Positions 15,887 to 23,232 of a DNA stretch of 33,320 nt are shown one piece after another. The notes beneath the pieces were generated by a model. It saw only the letters and a list, made by a program, of their open reading frames with translations, made no database searches and was not told where the DNA came from. Within the stretch, counting starts at the first letter, position 1; each line of letters begins with the position of its first letter. Position numbers and translations under genes: made by a program. Origin of the DNA: Prevotellaceae bacterium UBA3627 (GTDB lineage: Bacteria > Bacteroidota > Bacteroidia > Bacteroidales > Bacteroidaceae). The stretch is from positions 1 through 33,320 of the forward strand of contig DFLE01000035.1 in the NCBI GenBank assembly GCA_002373375.1, in the 5' to 3' direction.

Positions 15887-18457
15887 ATGAAAAATACAGT
15901 CAAACATATAAAGGTATATTTGTTGACTCTTGTGCTCTGTGTCTTTTCCGTGGTGGCGAAGGCACAGATAACGGGCGTGGTGGTTGATGCCGACACAGGC
16001 GACAGTATTTCTTTCGCCAGTGTCACATACCGCGGGCACCATTATGCTGTGGTAAGTGACGGTTGGGGACAGTTCTCAATTGACCGTCGTATCGGCTGGA
16101 ACCTCACGTTCTCCGCCGTGGGCTATAAGCCTAAGACCTATGCTGTGACAGACCGCACATTGAAACATCTTGTTGTAAAGCTGAAACCGGACTCAAAGAA
16201 CCTTGAGGAGGTTGTCGTGAGGTCTAAGAAATCTAAATACTCCCGTAAGGACAATCCCGCCGTTGAGTTGATGCGTCGTGTGATTGCTGCTAAGCAGCAG
16301 ACGAAGTTGGAGAACAAGGATTTCTTCCAATACCGTAACTATGAGAAGATGACAATCTCGCTCAATGACATTACAGAGAAACAACTCACAGAGGGTGCCT
16401 ATGCCAAGAAGCAGTGGCTTAAGGATCAGATAGAGATAAATCCGATAACTGGCAAGGCGGTGTTGCCTGTAATCACCAATGAGAAGGTGTTTCACCGCTA
16501 CTACCGCAAGAGTCCCGAGAAAGAGCGTATATACATTGACGCAGAGCACAGCAAGGGCGTGAACGACCTGCTGGAGACGGGGGACCTCTTCACCGGACTG
16601 GCCAAGGAGGTGTTTACAGAGGTTGACATATATGACGACCAGGTTCGCCTGCTGCAGTTCCCGTTCACGTCGCCTATAGGCAAGGATGCCATAGGCTTCT
16701 ACCGATTCTATATAGTTGACACGCTGGAGGTGGACCGCGACTCGTGCATACAGGTGTCGTTCGTGCCTAACAACCAGCAGGACTTTGGTTTCCGCGGCGA
16801 CCTGTGGATACTCAAGGACTCCACGTTGCACGTAAAGAAGGTACACCTCAGCATCCCTAAGCGTTCCGACGTTAACTTCGTGCGTAATATGTCGATAGAC
16901 CAGGAGTACCTGCACCTGCCATCGGGCGACTGGGTGCTCGTCAACAACGATATGCTGGTAGAGATGTCGCTGGTAGGACAGGCAGGCAACTTCCTAATCA
17001 CGCGCACCAGTCGGCGCGGCGACTACTCTTTCGACCCTATAGACGACAAGATATTCCGTGGCAAGGCATTAGAGAAACGTGACCCCTACTCTGAGATGCG
17101 TGACAAGGAGTACTGGGAGATAAACCGCGAGGTGGAGCTGACCAATGGCGAGAAGGGCATGGACAACTTCCTGCAGGGTATGAAGAGCACCAAGGGCTTC
17201 GGCTGGCTGCTCATAGGCATGAAGGCAGTGCTTGAGAACTATGTGGAGACTACCAAAGGCGACAATCCCAGCAAGGTTGACATAGGTCCTATCAACTCTA
17301 TGATATCCACTAACGACATCGACGGATTCCGTATGCGTGTGTCGGCACAAACCACGGCCAACCTCAACCCGCACCTCTTCCTCAAGGGATACGTGTCTCA
17401 CGGCTTCCGCAGCCACAACACCTACTATGGCGGCACGCTCACTTACTCGTTCAACAAAAAGGCATACTCGCCTGACGAGTTCCCCATGCGCAACATATCG
17501 TTCACCAGCACGTATGACATCTGCTCGCCGTCAGATAAGTTCCTCAACGTGGACAAGGATAACCTCTTCGCGGCATGGAAGTGGACAAAGGTGATGAACC
17601 AGGCATTCTACAAGCGTCAGTCTATAGACTTCGTGCGCGAGGAAGACTGGGGCTTCGCCGTCAGGGGCGGACTGAAGTTTGAGGAGAATGAGGGTGCCGG
17701 CCATCTTCGTTTTGAGAAGCTCACAGAGACATTGCCCGAGGGCTCGCAAGGTAAGTTCAGAATCAGTGAGGTGTGGGTACAGTTGCAGTATTCACCAGGT
17801 CAGACATACGTCAATTCCAAGCAGAAGCGAACAGGCGTCAATCGCGACGCCCCGGTGTTCAAGCTGAAGCATACCATAGGTATCAAGGGCTTCATGGGCG
17901 GACAGTATAACTATAATGTGACAGAGGCAAGCATATATTACCGCCAGTGGCTCAAGTCATGGGGCAGACTCGATATTAACGTGAAGGGTGGTTTGCAGTG
18001 GAACCAGGTGCCTTTCCCGCTGCTTATTGCGCCGGCGGCAAACGTGTCATATATATGGCAGCGTGAGACCTTTGAGCTTATCAACAATATGGAGTTTCTC
18101 AATGACCGCTACGCATCAGTGCTGATGGAGTGGGACCTTAACGGAAAGCTGTTTAACCGCATACCGCTTCTGAAGCGTCTGCAATGGCGTGAGCTCATAG
18201 GCTTCAATGTGTTGTGGGGCGGGTTGTCAGACAAGAACAATCCATTCCTTGACCTTAACAAGAACAATGACCGCCTGATGGTCTTCCCTACGGGTGTGGC
18301 ACTGATGAATCCTCATGAGCCATACATGGAGTTCCGCCTGGGCATACATAATATATTAAAGGTGCTCTCCGTGGAATACGTGCACCGCATAAACTATCTC
18401 GAACTGCCTACAGCCACAAAGAACGGCGTGCGTTTCGGCTTCAGATTCAGTTTCTAA
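15887..18457 (+). CDS. DUF5686 outer-membrane protein with carboxypeptidase-regulatory domain
   Basis: The 856-residue protein has a signal peptide (cleavage near AKAQ, residue 27). It continues with a carboxypeptidase-regulatory-like domain (about 28-110: ITGVVVDADTGDSISFASV, FSAVGYKPKTY) as in the start of many Bacteroidetes outer-membrane proteins. The rest is the DUF5686 family (KNLEEVVVRSKKSKYSRKDNPAVELMRRVI). The C-terminal half has strand-like segments and ends GVRFGFRFSF, consistent with an outer-membrane barrel. Function is unknown. The gene has its own promoter and stands between two operons. Its middle part uses more G/C-ending codons than the porin gene upstream. Confidence 0.85.
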   Translation: MKNTVKHIKVYLLTLVLCVFSVVAKAQITGVVVDADTGDSISFASVTYRGHHYAVVSDGWGQFSIDRRIGWNLTFSAVGYKPKTYAVTDRTLKHLVVKLKPDSKNLEEVVVRSKKSKYSRKDNPAVELMRRVIAAKQQTKLENKDFFQYRNYEKMTISLNDITEKQLTEGAYAKKQWLKDQIEINPITGKAVLPVITNEKVFHRYYRKSPEKERIYIDAEHSKGVNDLLETGDLFTGLAKEVFTEVDIYDDQVRLLQFPFTSPIGKDAIGFYRFYIVDTLEVDRDSCIQVSFVPNNQQDFGFRGDLWILKDSTLHVKKVHLSIPKRSDVNFVRNMSIDQEYLHLPSGDWVLVNNDMLVEMSLVGQAGNFLITRTSRRGDYSFDPIDDKIFRGKALEKRDPYSEMRDKEYWEINREVELTNGEKGMDNFLQGMKSTKGFGWLLIGMKAVLENYVETTKGDNPSKVDIGPINSMISTNDIDGFRMRVSAQTTANLNPHLFLKGYVSHGFRSHNTYYGGTLTYSFNKKAYSPDEFPMRNISFTSTYDICSPSDKFLNVDKDNLFAAWKWTKVMNQAFYKRQSIDFVREEDWGFAVRGGLKFEENEGAGHLRFEKLTETLPEGSQGKFRISEVWVQLQYSPGQTYVNSKQKRTGVNRDAPVFKLKHTIGIKGFMGGQYNYNVTEASIYYRQWLKSWGRLDINVKGGLQWNQVPFPLLIAPAANVSYIWQRETFELINNMEFLNDRYASVLMEWDLNGKLFNRIPLLKRLQWRELIGFNVLWGGLSDKNNPFLDLNKNNDRLMVFPTGVALMNPHEPYMEFRLGIHNILKVLSVEYVHRINYLELPTATKNGVRFGFRFSF

Positions 18458-18476
18458 GCAAAAAAGTATGAAAAAA

Positions 18477-18508
18477 TTTGGCGGTTACGAGAAAATAATG
18501 TAACTTTG
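18477..18508 (+). promoter_or_regulatory. Promoter of the Phe/Tyr biosynthesis operon
   Basis: TTTG (18477-18480) and TAACTTTG (18501-18508) are 20 bases apart, a good Bacteroidetes promoter. Transcription should begin near 18515, about 25 bases before the leader peptide ATG. Confidence 0.75.
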
Positions 18509-18539
18509 CACCCGAAAATAGAAAAAACGATAAGATATA

Positions 18540-18614
18540 ATGAACAATTCTTACGCATACTTCTTTTATTTTTACTTTGCAGGGCACTGTGAAGCGGGAA
18601 GTTGTGTGATGTAG
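18540..18614 (+). CDS. Phe/Tyr-rich leader peptide, 24 residues
   Basis: An ATG at 18540 opens a 24-codon frame ending in TAG at 18612-18614. Residues 5-13 read YAYFFYFYF: four Phe and four Tyr in nine positions. It lies 25 bases after the predicted transcription start and just upstream of two competing hairpins and pheA. This is how a leader peptide for control by Phe/Tyr-tRNA supply should look. The frame is too dense in aromatic codons and too well placed to be chance in my view. Confidence 0.85.
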   Translation: MNNSYAYFFYFYFAGHCEAGSCVM

Positions 18615-18693
18615 TTCAACTTAAGAGAATAAAGTAAGAAACACAATAACTTTAATTTCCCGCATAGCCTTACGCCATGCGGGATTTTTTTTT
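18594..18693 (+). promoter_or_regulatory. Transcription attenuator before pheA
   Basis: The terminator stem is TCCCGCAT (18658-18665) with ATGCGGGA (18677-18684), followed by nine T (18685-18693). An alternative partner for the left arm is GCGGGAA (18594-18600), which pairs with TTCCCGC (18657-18663). GCGGGAA lies inside the leader peptide frame, after the aromatic codons. A further small hairpin is AAGTTG (18599-18604) with CAACTT (18617-18622). If the ribosome stalls at the Phe/Tyr codons, GCGGGAA is free to take the left arm and transcription continues. If it reaches the stop codon, that segment is masked and the terminator can form. The pheA ATG comes 6 bases after the T-run. Confidence 0.85.
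18658..18693 (+). terminator. Attenuator terminator hairpin before pheA
   Basis: This is the 8-pair stem with an 11-base loop and nine T, described in the attenuator entry. It stands directly before the pheA start codon (18699). Confidence 0.85.
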
Positions 18694-18698
18694 GAGAT

Positions 18699-19529
18699 AT
18701 GAAGAGAATAGCAATACAAGGTGAGTTAGGTAGTTTCCACGATATAACGGCGCGACACTGCTTCCAGGGTGACCAGTTGCAGATTATCTGTTGTGCCACC
18801 TTTGAGCAGGTGTTTGAGAATATGAAGCAAGACCCTACGGTCATAGGTATTATGGCCATAGAGAATACCATAGCCGGTTCGTTGCTTCATAACTATGAAC
18901 TGCTCAGAGAGTCGGGTATGGCCGTAGTGGGTGAGCACAAAACCCATATCAGCCACTGTATATGTGCACTGCCCGGACAGACGCTTGACGAACTCACAGA
19001 GGTGCATACCCATCCTGTGGCATTGGCACAGTGTCAGCATTATCTCAGCCGCCACCCTAACTTGAAGATGGTGGAACGTGAGGACACCGCAGGCTCAGCC
19101 AAGGAGATTGCAGAGAAATCCCTGAAGGGCGTTGCAGCCATCTGCCATGCTGACGCTGCAGAGATGTACGGACTCGAGGTGCTGGAGAATCACATAGAGG
19201 ACAATCCGCATAACTACACCCGTTTCCTCATAATGACAGACCCTCGCAAGGCAGACTTCCTGCGTGCGCTGAACGATACAGATAAGTCGAGCATCGTGTT
19301 CTCCCTGCCTCATGAGGAAGGTTCTCTCTCACAGGTGCTGTCTATATTGTCGTTCTACAAGATAAACCTCACGAAGATACAGTCGCTGCCTATTATCGGC
19401 AGGGAATGGGAATACCTGTTCTATGTTGACGTAACATACGATGACCTCGTTCGTTACCGACAGAGCATAGACGCTATCACACCACTCACGCGCGACCTCA
19501 TTATATTAGGAGAATATCGCTCAGCTTAA
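18699..19529 (+). CDS. pheA: Prephenate dehydratase
   Basis: The 276-residue protein has the dehydratase domain (about 1-180: IAIQGELGSFHDITARHCF, IGIMAIENTIAGSLLHNYELL, NPHNYTRFLIM with the catalytic Thr-Arg-Phe) and a C-terminal ACT domain (about 195-270: SIVFSLPHEEGSLSQVLSIL). It turns prephenate into phenylpyruvate, the last step before transamination to Phe. There is no chorismate mutase part; that activity is in the DAHP synthase fusion two genes on. In the ACT domain the usual ESRP Phe-binding motif reads QSLP (TKIQSLPIIGREWEY). First gene after the attenuator. Confidence 0.97.
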   Translation: MKRIAIQGELGSFHDITARHCFQGDQLQIICCATFEQVFENMKQDPTVIGIMAIENTIAGSLLHNYELLRESGMAVVGEHKTHISHCICALPGQTLDELTEVHTHPVALAQCQHYLSRHPNLKMVEREDTAGSAKEIAEKSLKGVAAICHADAAEMYGLEVLENHIEDNPHNYTRFLIMTDPRKADFLRALNDTDKSSIVFSLPHEEGSLSQVLSILSFYKINLTKIQSLPIIGREWEYLFYVDVTYDDLVRYRQSIDAITPLTRDLIILGEYRSA

Positions 19530-19535
19530 TAATGC

Positions 19536-19632
19536 ATAATTCATAATGCATAGTTATTCGCAGAAGCTCATCAAGCTAAAGCAGTCATAATGCATAACAA
19601 CTCATAACTCAAAACTCAAAACTCATAACTTA
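19536..19632. repeat. Repeated short words between pheA and the aminotransferase gene
   Basis: The left part holds AATGCATAA twice with CATAAT between. The right part repeats AACTCATAACTCAAAACTCAA, slightly changed, up to the next start codon. No promoter match was found. Confidence 0.6.
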
Positions 19633-19633
19633 C

Positions 19634-20809
19634 ATGTATAAGATACAGCCAGCCGACCGTCTCTCTACGGTACAAGAGTATTACTTCAGCCGCAAACTGA
19701 AAGAAGTGGCAAAGTTGAACGCTGAGGGCAAGGATATTATATCATTAGCCATCGGCTCACCTGATATGCCACCGTCAGCGGCTACCGTTGAACAACTTTG
19801 CCGCACGGCATATAACCCTGACGCTCATGGCTATCAGCCTACAGTGGGTACGCCGGAGTTACGCAAGGCCATGGCTGGGTTCTATAAGCGTTGGTATAAT
19901 GTGGACCTTGACCCTGCCACAGAGATTCAGCCTATGATAGGCTCCAAGGAGGCAATACTCCACGTTACCCTCGCACTCTGCAACCCCGGCGACGAGGTAC
20001 TGGTGCCAAACCCAGGCTATCCTACCTATACCTCTCTCTCAAAAATCCTTGGACAGAAGATCGTGAACTATGACCTGCGCGAGGACAACGGCTGGCAACC
20101 AGACTTTGACCAGCTGGAGCAGATGGATCTGAGCCGCGTGAAGTTGATGTGGACCAACTATCCTAATATGCCTACAGGCGGCAACGCACGTCGTGAGACC
20201 TATGAGAAACTGGTCAGCTTCGCGCATAAGCACAATATAGTAATAGTCAATGACAATCCATACTCCCTTATACTCAATGACAATCCGCAGTCAATACTGC
20301 AGGTGGAGGGAGCCAAGGAGTGCTGCATAGAGTTCAACTCTATGTCAAAGAGCCACAACATGCCGGGTTGGCGTGTAGGTATGGTAGCCACCAACAGCGA
20401 GTTCATATCATGGATACTCAAGATAAAGTCAAACATTGACAGCGGCACCTTCCGTGGCATACAGTTAGCAGCGGCAGTGGCTTATGACAACGACGACGAG
20501 TGGCATCATGAGAATAACTACGTTAACTACAGACGCCGCCGTGAGATAGCAGAGCAGATAATGGATGTGCTGGAGTGTAAGTATGACAAGCACTCTGTAG
20601 GTATGTTCCTGTGGGGACGCATCCCTGACCGCTATAAGACCTGTGAGGAACTGACAGAGCGTGTGCTTCATGAGGCGCGTGTATTCATCACGCCGGGCTT
20701 TATCTTCGGCTCAAACGGTGAGCGTTATATACGCATCTCTCTCTGTGCAAAGGACGACAAGATACAGCTCGCCTTGGAGCGCATACGTAAAATGGTAATA
20801 GAAAAATAA
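19634..20809 (+). CDS. Class I/II pyridoxal-phosphate aminotransferase
   Basis: The 391-residue protein has fold-type I motifs: IGSPDMPPS, GYQPTVGTPELRKAM, GSKEAILHV, NPGYPTYTS, TNYPNMPTGG, NDNPYSLI and the PLP lysine K239 in NSMSKSHNMPGWRVG, with the carboxylate Arg near the C-terminus (ERYIRISLCAK). It is placed between prephenate dehydratase and the DAHP synthase fusion. The likely reaction is therefore transamination of phenylpyruvate and 4-hydroxyphenylpyruvate to Phe and Tyr. The family also contains LL-diaminopimelate and aspartate aminotransferases, so the substrate rests on context. Confidence 0.9.
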   Translation: MYKIQPADRLSTVQEYYFSRKLKEVAKLNAEGKDIISLAIGSPDMPPSAATVEQLCRTAYNPDAHGYQPTVGTPELRKAMAGFYKRWYNVDLDPATEIQPMIGSKEAILHVTLALCNPGDEVLVPNPGYPTYTSLSKILGQKIVNYDLREDNGWQPDFDQLEQMDLSRVKLMWTNYPNMPTGGNARRETYEKLVSFAHKHNIVIVNDNPYSLILNDNPQSILQVEGAKECCIEFNSMSKSHNMPGWRVGMVATNSEFISWILKIKSNIDSGTFRGIQLAAAVAYDNDDEWHHENNYVNYRRRREIAEQIMDVLECKYDKHSVGMFLWGRIPDRYKTCEELTERVLHEARVFITPGFIFGSNGERYIRISLCAKDDKIQLALERIRKMVIEK

Positions 20810-20838
20810 TTGAACAATAACGAAAACGCTATAAAACT

Positions 20839-21903
20839 ATGGAATTAGAACTTGAACCACTTAACTTGCCGAGCGACTCAAAAAGACCTTTCGTGATAGC
20901 TGGTCCTTGCTCAGCTGAGACAGAAGAACAAGTAATGCAAACAGCCAAGGAACTGGCGATAAAAGGTTGCCACATGTTCCGTGCCGGAGTATGGAAGCCA
21001 CGTACTAAGCCGGGTGGCTTTGAGGGCCATGGTGAGCCAGCGCTCGCATGGATGGCTGAGGTGAAGAAAGAGACAGGTATGCTTATCGGTACCGAGGTGG
21101 CTACTCCTGAGCACGTAGAGTTGGCCATGAAGTACGGACTCGATATGCTGTGGATAGGCGCACGAACATCAGCCAATCCATTCGCTATGCAGCAGTTGGC
21201 TGATGCCATGAAGGGATTAGAGGTTCCTGTGCTGGTGAAGAATCCTGTTAACCCTGACCTTGAGTTGTGGATAGGCGCCATGGAGCGTATCAACCAGGCA
21301 GGAGTGAAGAAGATGGCAGCCATACATCGTGGCTTCTCTTCTTTCGACAAGTCTATGTACCGTAACGCTCCTATGTGGCAGATACCTATCGAGCTGCGTC
21401 GCCGCATACCAAACCTGCCTATCGTATGTGACCCTTCACACATGGGTGGTAAGCGTGAGCTTATAGCTCCTTTGTCACAGCAGGCGCTCGACCTCGGTTT
21501 TGACGGTCTGATGATAGAGTCTCACTGCGACCCAGACAAGGCTTGGAGTGACGCTAAGCAGCAGGTAACACCTGAGGTGTGTGACTACATCGTGGGTATG
21601 CTCGTGGCACGTGATAACACCTTCACCACAGAGAACATCAAGTTGCTGCGTCAGCAGATTGACAATATAGACAATGACCTCGTGGAGCTTCTTGCTAAGC
21701 GTATGCGTGTGTGCCGTGAGATAGGCCAGTACAAGAAGGAGCATAATATACAGGTGTTGCAGACAGGCCGTTACAACGAGATTCTTGACAAGCGTGGAGT
21801 GCAGGGCTCGCTCACAGGTATGAGCTCTGACTTCATTAAGCAGGTGTTTGAGCATATACACGAGGAGTCTGTGCGTCAGCAGCTTGAGATAGTTAACCAG
21901 TAA
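20839..21903 (+). CDS. Bifunctional DAHP synthase / chorismate mutase
   Basis: The 354-residue protein has an N-terminal DAHP synthase domain of the KDOPS-like type (about 15-255: VIAGPCSAETEEQV, FRAGVWKPRTKPGGFEGHG, GTEVATPEHVE, CDPSHMGGKRELI, MIESHCDPDKA). A C-terminal AroQ chorismate mutase domain follows (about 263-350: IKLLRQQIDNIDNDLVELLAKRM, REIGQYKKEHNIQV). It therefore supplies the first step of the shikimate pathway and the step from chorismate to prephenate. In such fusions the mutase domain often serves as the feedback sensor. It is the third gene of the operon, 29 bases after the aminotransferase. Confidence 0.96.
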   Translation: MELELEPLNLPSDSKRPFVIAGPCSAETEEQVMQTAKELAIKGCHMFRAGVWKPRTKPGGFEGHGEPALAWMAEVKKETGMLIGTEVATPEHVELAMKYGLDMLWIGARTSANPFAMQQLADAMKGLEVPVLVKNPVNPDLELWIGAMERINQAGVKKMAAIHRGFSSFDKSMYRNAPMWQIPIELRRRIPNLPIVCDPSHMGGKRELIAPLSQQALDLGFDGLMIESHCDPDKAWSDAKQQVTPEVCDYIVGMLVARDNTFTTENIKLLRQQIDNIDNDLVELLAKRMRVCREIGQYKKEHNIQVLQTGRYNEILDKRGVQGSLTGMSSDFIKQVFEHIHEESVRQQLEIVNQ

Positions 21904-21922
21904 TACTCTAAACGATAAAGAA

Positions 21923-22717
21923 ATGAAAATCCTTATACTTGGAGCAGGCAAGATGGGCTCATTCTTCATTGACCTGCTAAGCTTTGACCATGAGGTGGGC
22001 GTATATGAGAAAGACCCTAAGCGCCTGCGCTTTACATATAATTGTCAGCGTTTCACGAAACTGGAGGAGGTGAAGGCTTTTGAGCCGGAACTCGTAATCA
22101 ATGCAGCTACGGTGAAATACACCATACCAGCGTTCAATGAGGTGTTGCCATGTCTTCCTGACAACGTAATCCTCAGTGACATTGCATCGGTAAAGACAGG
22201 ACTGAAGGAATACTATGAGCAGACGGGTAAGCGATATGTCAGCACCCACCCGATGTTCGGTCCTACATTCGCTAATCTCAACCAGCTGTCAGAGGAGAAC
22301 GCCATCATCATCAGCGAGGGCGACTATATGGGACGTTGCTTCTTCAAGGACCTCTACAGCCGTCTTGACCTCAATATCTACGAGTACACTTTCGAGGAGC
22401 ACGATAAGACCGTGGCATACTCCCTGTCTATTCCGTTTGTCTCCACCTTCGTGTTCTCTGCGGTAATGAAGCATCAGGATGCCCCTGGTACAACCTTCAA
22501 GCGCCATCTGCGTATTGCCAAGGGCGTGCTTAATGAGGATGACTACCTCTTGCAGGAAGTGCTCTTCAACCCTTACACCCATGACCAGGTGGACCAGATT
22601 CGTGCGGAGCTCAAGGAGTTACTTGATATCATAGACAACAAGGACGCTAAGCGTATGAAACAGTATCTCACAAAGATACGCTCCAACGTAAAGCGTGATG
22701 TTGAGGCGTTGAAATAA
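21923..22717 (+). CDS. tyrA: Prephenate dehydrogenase
   Basis: The 264-residue protein has an N-terminal Rossmann domain with the dinucleotide loop GAGKMG (7-12), STHPMFGPT with the conserved His, and an all-helical C-terminal part. It oxidises prephenate to 4-hydroxyphenylpyruvate in Tyr synthesis. There is no ACT or mutase domain. It completes a four-gene set (prephenate supply, both branch enzymes, the aminotransferase) under one Phe/Tyr attenuator. It lies 19 bases after the DAHP synthase fusion and ends before a two-way terminator. Confidence 0.93.
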   Translation: MKILILGAGKMGSFFIDLLSFDHEVGVYEKDPKRLRFTYNCQRFTKLEEVKAFEPELVINAATVKYTIPAFNEVLPCLPDNVILSDIASVKTGLKEYYEQTGKRYVSTHPMFGPTFANLNQLSEENAIIISEGDYMGRCFFKDLYSRLDLNIYEYTFEEHDKTVAYSLSIPFVSTFVFSAVMKHQDAPGTTFKRHLRIAKGVLNEDDYLLQEVLFNPYTHDQVDQIRAELKELLDIIDNKDAKRMKQYLTKIRSNVKRDVEALK

Positions 22718-22740
22718 TATCTTCGCATTACATAAAAGGA

Positions 22741-22780
22741 AAGAGGATGTGTCAGTAGTTTTGACATATCCTCTTTTCTT
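22741..22780. terminator. Two-way terminator between tyrA and the STAS gene
   Basis: AAGAGGATGTGTCA (22741-22754) pairs over 14 positions (one G-U) with TGACATATCCTCTT (22762-22775) around a 7-base loop. T-rich tracts follow on the plus strand, and AAAAGGAA before it gives T's on the minus strand. It stands between two convergent genes, so it probably serves both. Its arms recur in the element after rpe. Confidence 0.8.
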
Positions 22781-23082
22781 TACTTTATCTCAAACAGGTT
22801 GTAGAAACCTGTCATCATAAAGACCTTCTTGATGTCATCGTTAATGTCCTTTACGATGACCTTGCCTCCCTTGGCGGCTGCTTCCTTGCGGATAGTCAAC
22901 AGCAGGCGGAGACCGGAACTGCTGATGTACTCAAGGTTGCTGCAGTCAAGGATAATCTCTTTGTCGGCGTTCTCCAGCAACGGCGTAATCTCCTGCTGTG
23001 CGCTGACTGCCGACGGAGTGTCAAGTCGTCCACTGACAGTGGCAAGCACTTTCTCGTTGTTTTCTTTTACTTCAAAAATCAT
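22780..23082 (-). CDS. STAS-domain anti-sigma factor antagonist
   Basis: The 100-residue protein is one STAS domain of the SpoIIAA/RsbV type. It has GRLDTPSA near the N-terminus and the phospho-acceptor loop YISSSGLRLLL, with Ser56 before Gly57 as the likely phosphorylated residue. In the known partner switch such proteins are phosphorylated by an RsbW/SpoIIAB-type kinase and dephosphorylated by a PP2C phosphatase; unmodified protein ties up the kinase. Both enzyme activities are encoded by the gene just upstream in the operon. The spacer before it holds four 17-base repeats. The target of the switch is not visible. Confidence 0.92.
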   Translation of the reverse strand: MIFEVKENNEKVLATVSGRLDTPSAVSAQQEITPLLENADKEIILDCSNLEYISSSGLRLLLTIRKEAAAKGGKVIVKDINDDIKKVFMMTGFYNLFEIK

Positions 23083-23108
23083 AGCTGTTTCTTTTATCTT
23101 TATATTTT

Positions 23109-23176
23109 AATCATCTTTATTCTTTAATCATCTTTATTCTTTAATCATCTTTATTCTTTAATCATCTTTATTCTTT
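23109..23176. repeat. Four perfect 17-bp direct repeats upstream of the STAS gene
   Basis: The unit AATCATCTTTATTCTTT is repeated without change at 23109-23125, 23126-23142, 23143-23159 and 23160-23176. On the transcribed strand it reads AAAGAATAAAGATGATT, so each copy junction carries ATG ATT AAA GAA TAA, a four-codon mini-frame. The array starts about 27 bases upstream of the STAS start codon. Confidence 0.92.
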
Positions 23177-23232
23177 GCCCCCTTGATGCTCTTCAGGGAA
23201 GGAGGGGTAATCACTTTCTCCGTGTATCTGCC

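Noticed and set aside
16193..16915. Minus-strand frame of 240 codons
   Set aside because: It is antisense to the DUF5686 gene and has no recognisable motif.
22829..23110. Plus-strand frames opposite the STAS and SpoIIE genes
   Set aside because: They mirror conserved minus-strand domains and have no family likeness.
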